Shown: one piece after another, positions 45,285 through 56,487 of the stretch
Layout: each line of letters begins with the position of its first letter
How positions within the stretch are numbered: position 1 is the stretch's first letter
Source of the DNA: Thinopyrum elongatum
Lineage: Eukaryota > Streptophyta > Magnoliopsida > Poales > Poaceae
Direction: 5' to 3'
Length of the DNA stretch: 64,000 nt
Assembly (NCBI GenBank): GCA_011799875.1
Contig: CM022301.1
Location: 321,240,929-321,304,928, forward strand
Program-made: the position numbers and the translations under genes
Notes under the pieces: generated by a model
What the model saw: the letters and a program-made list of their open reading frames with translations, nothing else
Databases searched by the model: none
Told to the model about the DNA's origin: nothing

Positions 45285-47565
45285 TGTGACGCCCCGGCTT
45301 AGTGCATACATACCGGTTAATAAATCCAACTTTAAACCTAAAATAACTAAAATGACTTAAACATGCTTTTAGGAAACCCTGCACTGCACGTTAGCATAGC
45401 ATCCTCTGTGTTGCATATGTTTGCTGTGTATTTATCTATTTCCTCCCCCTCTTCTCTCTTGGTAGACCCCGGTACCAGCGCAGTTCCTGAGACCGACGCA
45501 GCTCCGGAGAATGACTACACCGTTGACGACCCTACCTTTGCCGCCGAGCAACCAGGCAAGCACCCCCCTTTTGAACATGCCGATATCGCCTATTCTTTCT
45601 CTCTTATGCTTGCATTAGAAATTGCTGATGTTACTGTTTTACCTATTCTGATGCATAGCCTGATTTTTGTAACCTGCTTTTGATAATTACCTGTTTATCC
45701 TAAACTGCTGTATAGAGACGCACTAGAGACCCCACTTTGTCCCAGTTGCCCCCGCTGGATTATCAGATGACTCGATCAACGTGATCGACAACCAGGCCCC
45801 AGCACCGCACATCACCCCCTAGTTGTACGACACTGCAGCGTTACTATAGAGTGCCGAGGGTGATACCTCGTTTAGCACTTCTGATGTTAACTCTGTAGAG
45901 TAGCTATTTGGTCGTGGTCATCGAGGGTGATTCCTCCTTCACCACTCCCGATAACGACGCTGTCGTGCAACACCTCAAGTGTGAACCTCGAGGGTGATTC
46001 CTCCTAAGTTCACCTTGACGGATACATCTAGTAGGAATCCAACGAGGGTGATACCTCGGATTCCCTGATGTTATGGACACACGGATACTTGGACTTTACA
46101 ACTGTCACTAGGAAAGGCGGGTCGACCCTGAGGGGTACCCGCGAGTGATGTGGAGATGGGTTGACCTGGAGGGTACCCGAGAGACAAATACGAGGCGCGG
46201 CCGGGCATTCTTAGCCCTTGCCGCAAGTCCTCGAGACGGGGCGACGGGGTCACATCGATCGTGAGTCTCTGCTCGTTACCGCACGCTATCAACACACTAA
46301 CGATTTGGATATTTGATCCGAGTGGGCCTTTGGCCCGATAGAACTAACCATCATGTGGGAACAGTTATGGGCACTCTGCGTCGTATGCATCAGCCGAAGC
46401 TTAATGGACATCAGCGACTGAGCAGCGCGCACTGGGTTGGACTGCGTTAAGCACCCTCCTTTGTAATGGAGGCTGCCAGGTCTGCTCACCGGCCGCATAC
46501 GCAACATGCAGGAGTTCCCGGGGCAAAGGCCCAAGACCCCTGGGCGCATAGGTTTAGTCTGCCGTGGTGACCTCTCTGTTAAGCCTAGGTCGGGTTGCGA
46601 CGTATCGTTTGGCTGAGGCCGGGCATGACCCAGAAAAGTGTGTCCGGCCGGAGTTAATCGAGCATGGTGGGTAAGTTGGTGCACCCCTGCAGCGAAGAAC
46701 TAATCTATGCATAGCCGGATCCTCGGTAATGGACGCTCGGAGTTGTATCTCGATCGATACAACTAGAACTGGATAGAAATGGATACTAGGGCTCTAGGAT
46801 TGCTTTCTCGCAGGGAGTCAAGGAAGGATCTCTGGGCGAGGTTGATACAGATTACTGCTACTACTTTATGCTGTACCAACCTACACTCCTCTAATGGATC
46901 TCTGGGCGAGGTTAATACAGATTACTGCTACTACTTTATGCTGTACTAACCTACACTCTTCTAATGCTGCAAGACCGCTGAAGATGCTAGTCTTCGATAG
47001 GACTAGGCATTCTCTCTATTCTGGCATTTCTGTAGCCCAGTCCACATATACAGCCTTTCTTTGATAATGTTGCATATGTAGTGTAGATCCTTGCTTGCTG
47101 AGTACTTCGAATGAGTACTCATGGTTGCTTTGCTTCCTATTTTTCCCCATATCCGTTTGATGCAACCAGATGATGGAGCCCCGGAGTCAGCTGCCCCCGC
47201 CGACGACTACTACTACCACCCTGAGGGTGGATACTACTTCGAGCTTGTCGACGACCAGGAGTAGGATCGGAGGGTCCTAGGCAGGAGGCCTGCGCCTTTT
47301 CGATCGTAAAGTTTTCTTTTGCCCCACCTTCTTGAAGGCTTATCTGTTTTTCTTTTATATTTGTACTCAGATATCTGATGCTTCCACTGACGCTTGTAAG
47401 TGAGCTTATGAATTCGAGCCCTCGAGGCCCTGGCTTGTAATATAAAGCTTGTATGACTTTATTTATGTTTTAGAGTTGTGTTGTGATTCCTTCAAGTGAG
47501 TCCTTAGTCTTGATCGTGTGCATTTGCGTGTATGATTAGTGCATGATTAAGCCGGGGGCGTCACA
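45285..47565. mobile_element. E6: 2.28 kb TG...CA element with inverted ends, class unresolved
   Basis: The left end TGTGACGCCCCGGCTTA and the right end, read inverted, TGTGACGCCCCCGGCTTA match over about 17 bases. It is flanked by a perfect 5-bp duplication attcg (45280-45284 and 47566-47570), confirmed by the uninterrupted E5 sequence at 30764. Plus-strand coding-like stretches: VDPGTSAVPETDAAPENDYT (from about 45465) and ADDYYYHPEGGYYFELVDDQ-stop (about 47200-47265), as if the ends of a spliced, acidic protein. Also present are four copies of CGAGGGTGATNCCTC (45855-46062) and a 70-bp tandem duplication. I know related sequence from Triticeae genomes but not its class. It could be a solo LTR or a terminal-inverted-repeat element. 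Confidence 0.65.
46826..46965. repeat. 70-bp tandem duplication in E6
   Basis: Two adjacent 70-bp units (46826-46895 and 46896-46965) beginning GGATCTCTGGGCGAGGTT differ at three positions. Confidence 0.9.
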
Positions 47566-47570
47566 ATTCG

Positions 47571-49393
47571 CCACTCGTGGATGAGCTGGACGAGGGCCTT
47601 GTTGTTGTTGAGAATTTTCCTCAGTCTCATTTTCTTCAGGATCAAAAATTTCTTCCCGACGGGGAACGATCATTTCTTCATCAGCTATTTCTTCAGTGGG
47701 CACAATTTCATCTGTGCCCATCAACTTGATGGATTAGTCTGGAGGCATTTCATCTAGCACAGGAGGTAGGTGCTCTCTTTGCGAGCCGCTAGTTTCATCG
47801 AACCACATATCTACAGTCTCAACAACCTTGTTGTGATAGGTGTTGAAGACTCTGTAGGTGTGTGAGTCCTTACCCTAACCAAGCATAAAACCCTCATGTT
47901 CTTTCGGTGCAAATTTAGAATTGTGATGTGGATCTCTACTCCAACAGTTAGCACCGAAAACTTTGAAATAACTCACATTGGGTTTCTTGTCAGTGCGGAG
48001 CTCATATGAGGTCTTCTTGAGGAATTTTTGAAGATATACCCGATTGATGATGTGACATGCAATATCAATTGCTTCAAACCCCCATCGACGAGACGTCTTG
48101 TATTCATCAAGCATAGTACGAGCCATCTCGATGAGTGTCATGTTCTTGTGTTCTCCAACTCCATTCTGCTAAGGAGTATTTTGAGCTGATAGCTCATGAG
48201 TGATACCAAGTTCGTCAAGATAGTCATCAAGGCCGGTGTTCTTGAACTCGGTGTCATTGTCGCTTCTAATGTGCTTGATCTTGTGACCATAATTTGTCAT
48301 GGCCCGATTGAAGAACCGTCTGAAGACGCCCTGCACTTCAGTCTTGAAGGTAATGATATGCAGCCAGGTGTAATATGAATAATCATCAACTATGACGAAT
48401 CCATAGAGTGATGATGCATTGATTAGTGTGGCATAATGAGTGGGACCAAAGAGATCCATATGAAGTGATTCAAAGGGATGAGTGGTGGTTATGATTGTCT
48501 TCGCGGAGTGCTTGGATCTGGTCATTTTTCCAGACTCACAAGCACTGCAAAGGTGATCTTCGACGAATTTTACGCCCTCGACGACAATTATATGCTTCTT
48601 CTTGATGAGTGTGCTCAAATTCCTCATGCCATCTTGTCCAAGTCGTCGATGCCAGAGCCAGCACTCTGAAGCTTTTGCCAGTAGATACGTGGCAGGCTAA
48701 GGACCAGGTGAGAAATCTACAATGTACAAGTCACCTCTCCTAAAGCCTTCGAAGATGTTGGACTGGTCAGATTCCATTAGCACAATGCATCTATATTTGC
48801 CAAAGATGACAATCATATCAAGATCACAAAGCATTGAGATAGACATGAGATTGTATCCAAGGTACTCGACAAGCATCACTTTTTCCATGTGTTGATCCTT
48901 TGAGATAGCAACCTTACCTAGACCCAATACCTTGCTTTTTGCTTTGTCAGCATAGGTGATATGCTTCAGATGAGAAGGAGTAAGGGGAGCATCGGTGAGG
49001 AGATTCCTATCACTAGACATGTGATTAGTGCAGCCACTATCCAAGACCCATTCAGTAGCTTTAGGTGTGTCATCCTATAGAAGCATTAGTCTGACTTACA
49101 AATTCATATACTTCAGACTGAAGAATATGATTATCAATTTCGTCAGTGAATTCCATCAACAGTATATAACTAGCAGCATAAGGCATGTGTGAAATGAGGA
49201 ATTCACTTCATCATGATCAGCTTGCATCCCATCAAGTATTTGTCAGGTCTTCGGCAAATTCATTAGACATTTATAGTTTCCTAAAGACCTGGACCTGCAA
49301 AAGAGATTACTTCTTCTTCTTAACCACCGACATTTGAATTGGTGACTAAGAAGCAATGTAACGCAAAGCATTGATAGAGAACTTAGGCATTGA
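47571..49393 (-). pseudogene. pol: Copia protease and integrase of E8
   Basis: Protease: LDSGCTNHMS keeps the D-S-G motif (about 49020), open to 48697 (SPGP). The GAG-pre-integrase motif and LHMDLFGPTHYAT follow, then IRSDNDTEF; the PQQNG motif is cut by a stop at about 48170, after which MTLIEMARTMLDEYK carries on. It ends with a C-terminal part NLHK-like FAPKEHEGFMLG at 47875 and the NEV linker at 47571. Compared with E5, the protease motif is better preserved. It is interrupted on the right by E7. Confidence 0.8.
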
Positions 49394-51077
49394 CGATATT
49401 AAAGTCATGCTAGTGAGTAATTGTGGTTTAGTAAGAATATTTGTGTTAAGGTTTGTGATTCCCGAAGCATGCATGTATGGTCTCTCGTGATGCGATGAAA
49501 TTGGAGCATGATTTATTTTTTATTGTCTTCCTTATGAGTGGCGGTCGGGGACGAGCGATGGTCTTTTCCAACCAATCTATCCCCGTAGGAGAATGCAAAG
49601 TAGTACTTTACATCGAGAGCTAATAAACTTTTGCAATAAGTATGTGAGTTCTTTGTGACTAATGTTGAGTCCATGGATTATACACACTCTCACCTTTTCG
49701 CAATTTGCTAGCCTCTTCGGTACCATGCATTGCCCTTTCTCACCTTGAGTTGTGGTGCAAACTTCGTCGGTGCATCCAAACCCCGTGATATGATACGCTC
49801 TTTCACACATAAGCCTCCTTATATCTTCCTCAAAATAGCCACCATACCTACCGATTATGGCATTTCCATAGCCATTCCGAGATATATTGCCATGCAACTT
49901 CCACCGTTCCGTTTTATTATGATACATACCATCATTGTCATATTGCTTTGCATGATCATATAGTCGACATAATATTTGTGGCTTGGCCACCGTTCATATT
50001 TTTTATACATGTCACGCTAGATCATTGCACATCCCGGTACACCACCGGAAGCATTCATATAGATTCATATTTTTGTTCTAGTATCGAGTTGTAATTCTTG
50101 AGTTGTAAGTAAATAAAAGTGTGATGATCATCATTATTAGAGCATTGTCCCATGTGAGGGAAGGATGATGGAGACTATGATTCCCCCACAAGTCGGGATC
50201 AGACTCCGGACGAAAATAAAAAAGAGAGGCCAAAAAGAGCCCAAGAAAAAAGTGGCCAAAAGTGCCCAACAAAGAAAATGAGAGAAAAAGAGAGAAGGGA
50301 CAATGTTACTATCCTTTTCCACACTTGTGCTTCAAAGTAGCACCATATTCTTCATGATAGAGAATCTCCTATTTTGTCACTTTCATATATCACTAGTGGC
50401 ACTTTTTCATTGTAGAACTTGGCTTGTATATTCCAATGATGGGCTTCCTCAAACGCCCTAGGTCTTCATGAGCAAGCAAGTTGGATGCACACCCACTTAG
50501 TTTTGTTTTGAGATTTCATACACTTATAGCTCTAGTGCATCCATTGCATGGCAATCCCTACTCCTTGCATTTACCTTGATGCGCATCTCCATAGCACGTT
50601 GATTAGCCTCGTCAATGTGAGACTTTCTCCTTTTCGTCTTCTCCACACAACCTCCAACGTCATATTCTATTCCACCCATAGTGCTATATCCACGGCTCAC
50701 CATCATGTATTGCGTGAGAGTTGAAAAAGCTGAAGTGTGTTAAAAAGTATGAACCAATTGCTTGGATTGTCATCGGGGTTGTGCATGATAAATACTTCGT
50801 GTTAAGAAGATAGAGCATGACAAGATTATATGATTTTGTAGGGATAACTTTCTTTAGCAATGATATTTTGAGAAGACATGTTTGCTTATTAGTATGCTTG
50901 AAGTATTATTGTTTTTATGTCAATATTAAACTTTTTTTTGAATCTTATGGATCTGAATATTCATGCCATATTAAGAAAGACTACATGATAAACATGTTAG
51001 GTAGCATTCCACATCAAAAATTGTGTTTTTATCATTTACCTACTCGAGGAAGAGCAGGAATTAAGCTTGGGGATGCT
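49394..51077 (+). other. 3' internal fragment left of the middle LTR of E7
   Basis: It aligns with 54783-56487 and with E2 8820-10428 and is non-coding. The polypurine tract TAAGCTTGGGGATGC is at 51062-51076. It begins abruptly in Copia E8 after ...TTAGGCATTGA. Confidence 0.8.
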
Positions 51078-52644
51078 TGATACGTCTCGAACGTATCTAT
51101 AACTTTTGATTGTTCCACGCTATTATATTATCAACCTTGGATGTTTTATATGCATTATTATGCTATTTTATATCATTTTTCGGGACTAACCTATTAACCT
51201 AGTGCCCAGTGCCAGTTGTTGTTTTTTCCTTGTTTTTGTCTTCACAGAAAATCAATACCAAACGAAACAAAACTTTTTGACGATTTTTCTTGGACCACAA
51301 AACACCCTGGAAGCTTCGGGAGGAGGCCATAAGAGCCACGAGTTCATGATAAGCTCACAGGGCACGCCCTAGGGGGCGCCCTGCAAGCTTGTGGCCCCCC
51401 CGTGACTCCTCCGGCCCTAATTCTTCATCTAGAAATACCTAAATATTTCCTGTAGACCAGGGGCACACCAAAAATACTTTTTTGCCGCCGCAAGTTTCTG
51501 TCTTCATGAGATCCCATCTGGGGACCTTTTCCGGTACTCTACAGGAGGGGGACTTGACCATGAAGTGCTTCTACATCAACCTTGCTGCCCTTCCGATGAT
51601 GTGTGAGTAGTTTACCACAGACCTACGGGTCCATAGCTACTAGCTAGATGGCTCCTTCTCTCTCTTTGATCTTCAATACAATGTTCTCCTCGATGTTCTT
51701 GGAGATCTATTCAATGTAATCTTCTTTTGCAGTGCATTTGTTGAGATCCGATGAATTGTGGATTTATGATAAGATTATCTATGAATATTATTTGAGTCTT
51801 CTCTGAACTCTTTTATGCATGATTAAGATAGCTTTGTATTTCTCTCCGATCTATTGATATGGTTTGGCCAACTAGATTGATTTGTCTTGCAATGGGAGAG
51901 GTGCTTTTTAGTGGGTTCAATCTTGCGGTGCTCAATCCCAGTGACAGAAAGGGACATGCACATATTTGTATTGTTGCCACTATGGATAAAAAGATGGGGT
52001 TTGTTCATATTGATTGGATCTATCCCTCTACATCATGTCATCTTGCTTAAGGCGTTACTCCGTTCTTGTTAACTTAATACACTACATGCATGCTGGATAG
52101 CGGTCGATGTGTGGAGTAATAGTAGTAGATGCAGGCAGGAGTCGGTCTACTTGTCATGGACGTGATGCATATATTCATGATCATTGTCTTAGATATCGTC
52201 ATAACTTTGCGCTTTTCTATCAATTGCTCAATAGTAATTTGTTTACCCACCGTATGCTTTCTTTCAAGAGAGAAGGCTCTAGTGAAAACTATGGCCCCCC
52301 GGGTCCATCTTTTATCATATTATTTTCAGATCTATAAAATAAAAACACAAAAATACCTTGCTGCAATTTATTTACTTTTATTTTATTTAGCACTTTTATT
52401 TATCTTTTATATCTATCACTATCAGGTCTCATCCTTGCAAGTAACCGTGAAGGGATTGACAACCCGTTTATCACGTTGGGTGCAAGTATTTGTTTGTTTG
52501 TGTAGGTGCAATTATTTGAGACTTGTGTGTTCCTGCTACTTGATTGATACCTTGGTTCTTAACTGAGGGAAATACTTATCTCTACTTTGCTGCATCACCC
52601 TTTCCTCTTCAAGGAAAAAATCAACGCAAGCTCAAGAAGTAGCA
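51078..52644 (+). repeat. Middle LTR of E7
   Basis: TGATACGTCTCG to GTAGCA, 1567 bp; the same family as the LTRs of E2, with more substitutions. Confidence 0.85.
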
Positions 52645-52655
52645 GGAAGAATTTC

Positions 52656-52675
52656 TGGCGCCGTTGCCAGGGAGG
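52656..52675 (+). other. Primer binding site of E7 (tRNA-Asp type)
   Basis: TGGCGCCGTTGCCAGGGAGG has one change from the tRNA-Asp complement and lies 11 bases after the LTR. Confidence 0.8.
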
Positions 52676-52873
52676 ATCTACATCAAGCCTACCAAGTACC
52701 CATGATAAACTCTCATGTCTTGCGTTCACATTATTCGCCATTTGCCTCTCGCTTTCCTCTTCCCCACTTCTAGAACATTTTCAGAAAAACACAAAAATAT
52801 TTGCCTTTTTATTTTCCTTCTTTCCGTTCGCTTTTAGTTTGCTTTTTGTTTGCTTGCCTCAAAAGCTTTCATC

Positions 52874-53572
52874 ATGAGTGATGTTGGCATGGCAGAAATA
52901 GATGATGGTAGAACTCCTAAAATTGGAAGTTCTACTAATCTTGATGCTAAAACTTTTGTCTTGGGACAAGGGAACGTTATTGCAAAAAGTGTCATCCAAG
53001 AATTCTTTAATTGCACTGGAAATCTTATTTGTGATGATGTTCCTATACTTAAAAGAACTAAAGCCTATGCAGAAGCTATTTCCGCACTTGTTCTTAAATT
53101 AGAGAGAAGATTTATTCGCACTCATCCTACCTTGTAAAGATTGTTTTACGAGTTGCTTGTTATAAAAAATCCTAGATCTAGAAGGATAGCTACCCTTGTT
53201 CTTATGAATGAATTATCATATAGTGCGAGAGGCTAGGGATATCTTTGATTTTTATGGTATGAACCATGAAAAACCGGTAATAGATGAGATTCTTTATAAT
53301 AGTGATTATTTATTCAGGCATCTAATGCGTAATGATCACATCTGTGCTGAAAACCGTAAAAAAGAATTCCTCCTTTGAATATGATCCAACAAGTTTTCAA
53401 TGATGTTAATCAACAATATTCTTGGATTGTAGCCTATAATCAAGGGAAATTTGTAGATGGACAACTTACCAATGCTAAGATCTCTATGGATGATGTGTTT
53501 CATGTTATATTTGAAAAACCTCCCGACAAAAACGCATCTATGGGAAAGAATACCAAAGATGACACTACCTAG
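52874..53572 (+). pseudogene. Unrecognised ORF of E7 that replaces gag-protease
   Basis: The ATG at 52874 starts MSDVGMAEIDDGRTPKIGSS. An in-frame TAA at 53135 and two later frame changes break an original frame of about 230 codons. Visible segments: FVLGQGNVIAKSVIQEFFNC, KAYAEAISALVLKLERRFIR, RRIATLVLMNELSYSA, IFDFYGMNHEKPVIDE and a C-terminal NQGKFVDGQLTNAKISMDDV stretch. The last codons, TKDDTT-stop, and the bases after them match the end of the E2 gag-protease frame (TKDNNT-stop). The leader before the ATG also matches E2. I recognise no family. It is mostly helical in appearance, with no zinc knuckle, DLGAS or membrane segment. Confidence 0.65.
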
Positions 53573-56487
53573 ATGTATGCAATATGCCTAGCTAGGGGCG
53601 TAAAACAATAGCGTTTGTTGGTAGTTAACCCAATTTTATTTTTATGTTTTTGCTTTTTCTCCTATTTTTCAATAAATATACAATTATACTTCTGTTATGA
53701 TTGTGTTTTAGTATTTTAATTAGTGTTTGAGCCAAGTAAGACATTTGGGATGATTTGGAAGATCGTTGATTTGATTCTGAGAAAAAAATAGAATCTTTTG
53801 CGTCCAGTAGTAGAATTGTGATAATTTGCTGGAACACCAAAAATTATGAATTTTTTACACAAGATTGATATACGGATTGCCTATGTTTTCCTAAGTTTTC
53901 AGAATTTTTGGAGTTACATAAGTACGATCTTAATTCGGGTCTTTATAGACTGTTCTGTTTTTGACATATTCTGTTTTCATTGTGTTGTTCGCTTGTTTTG
54001 ATGGATCTATGGGTAGTATCAGGGGGTATGAGCCATGGTGAAGTTAGAATACAGTAGATATAATGCAAATATAAAATTGGAATGAGTTTACAACAGTAAC
54101 TAAAAATGGAGATTTGTTTTATTATACTAACGGATCTCATGAGTTTTTTGTTGAGGTTTGTGTTGTGACTTTTCAAGTTTTGGGTAAAGTTTCAATAGAC
54201 TAAGGAATAAGGAGTGGAAAGAGCCTAAGCTTGGGGATGCCCAAGGCACCCCAAGGTAATATTTAAGGACAACCAAGCATCTAAGCTTGGGGATGCTCCG
54301 GATGGCATCCCCTCTTTTGTCTTCAATCTATCGGTAAATTAGTTGAGGCTATATTTTTATTCACCACATGATATGTGTTTTGCTTGGAGCGTCTTGTATT
54401 ATATGAGTCTTTGCTTTTTAGTTTGCCACAATCATCCTTGCTGGAAACCCCTTTTTGAGAGGGACACACCTTAATCATGAATTTTTTAGAATACTCTATG
54501 TGCTTCACTTATATTTTTTGAGATAGGTTGTTGCTCTAGTACTTCACTTATATCTTTTAGAGCTCGGCGGTGGTTTTATTTTTAAGAAATTGATGAACTC
54601 TCATGTTTCACTTATATTATTTTGACAGTCTTATAAATAGTATGGCAATTTGCTTAGGTTATGAATTTAGTCCTAATATGATAAGGTATTCAAGAGGGAT
54701 ATAATAAAAACTTTCATGAAAGATCATTGAATATAGGAGAAGTTTGATTCCTTGCATTTGTTTTGAGATATAAAGATGGTGATATTAAAGTCATGCTAGT
54801 GAGTAATTGTGGTTTAGTAAGAATATTTGTGTTAAGTATTTTGATTCCCGAAGCATGCACGTATGGTCTCTCGTTATGCGATGAAATTGGAGCATGATTT
54901 ATTTTTTATTATCTTCCTTATGAGTGGTGGTCGGGGACGAGCGATGGTCTTTTCCTGCCAATTTATCCCTCTAGGAGCATGCCTAGTAGTACTTTGCTTT
55001 GAGGGCATATAAACTTTTGCAATAAGTATGTGAGTTCTTTATGACTAATGTTGAGTCCATGGATTATACGCACTCTCACCTTTCCGCACTTTACTAGCTT
55101 CTTTGATACCGTGCATTGCCCTTTCTCACCTTGAGTTGTGGTGCAAACTTCGTCGATGCATCCAAACCCCGTGATATGATACTCTCTCTTCACACATAAA
55201 CCTCCTTATATCTTCCTCAAAATAGCCACCATACCTATCTATTATGGCATTTTCATAGCCATTCCGAGATATATTGCCATGCAACTTCCACCGTTCTATT
55301 TTATTATGACACATACCATCATTGTCATATTGCTTGCATGATCATATAGTCGACATAGTAATTGTGGCTTGGCCACCGTTCATATTTTTTATACATGTCA
55401 AGATAGATCATTGCACACCCCGGTACACCGCTGGAAGCATTCATATAGAGATATTTTTGTTCTAGTATCGAGTTGTAATTCTTGAGTTGTAAATAAATAA
55501 AAGTGTGATGATAACCATTATTAGAGCATTATCCCATGTGAGGTAAGGATGATGGAGACTATGATTCCCCCACAAGTCGGGATGAGACTCTGGACGAAAA
55601 TAAAAAAGAGGCTAAAAAGAGCCCAAGAAAAAAGAGGCCAAAAGTGCCCAACAAAAAAAGGAGAGAAAAAAGAAATAAAAAAAATGAGAGAAAAAGGGAG
55701 AAGGGACAATGTTACCATCCTTTTCCACACTTGTGCTTCAAAGTAGCACCATGTTCTTCATGATAGAGAGTCTCCTATTTTGTCACTTCCATATATTACT
55801 AGTTGGAATTTTCACTATAGAACTTGGCTTGTATATTCCAATGATGGGCTTCCTCAAACACCCTAGGTCTTCATGAGCAAGCAAGTTGGATGCACACCCA
55901 CTTAGTTTTGTTTTGAGCTTTCATACACTTATAGCTCTAGTGCATCCGTTGCACGGCAATCCCTACTCCTTGCATTGACATCAATTGATGGGCATCTCCA
56001 TAGCCCGTTGATTAGCCTCGTCAATGTGAGACTTTCTCCTTTTTTGTCTTCTCCACACAACCTCCAAAATCATATTCTATTCCACCCGTAGTGCTATATC
56101 CATGGCTCACGCTCATGTATTGCGTGAGAGTTGAAAAAGCTGAAGTGCGTTAAAAAGTATGAACCAATTGATTGGCTTGTCATCGGGGTTGTGCATGCTA
56201 AATACTTTGTGTTAAGAAAATAGAGTATGACAAGATTATATGATTTTGTATGGATAAATTTCTTTAGCCATGATATTTTGAGAAGACATGATTGCTTTTT
56301 AGTATTCTTGAAGTATTATTGTTTTTATGTCAATATTAAACTCTTGTTTTGAATCTTATGGATCTGAATATTCATGCCACATTAAGAAAGATTACATGGA
56401 AAACATGTTAGGTAGCATTCCACATCAAAAATTCTGTTTTATCATTTACCTACTAGAGGACGAGCATGAATTAAGCTTGGGTATGCT
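53573..56487 (+). other. Non-coding 3' region of E7
   Basis: It aligns with E2 7633-10428 from the first base after the stop codon. It keeps the two internal polypurine-tract copies (54226-54240, 54282-54296) and the block at about 55225-55270. The true tract at 56472-56486 has one G-to-T change. Confidence 0.75.

Noticed and set aside
46289..46684. Minus-strand ORF of 131 codons in E6
   Set aside because: It has no recognisable motif and opposes the strand with coding-like exon ends. Chance openness in GC-rich DNA is more likely.
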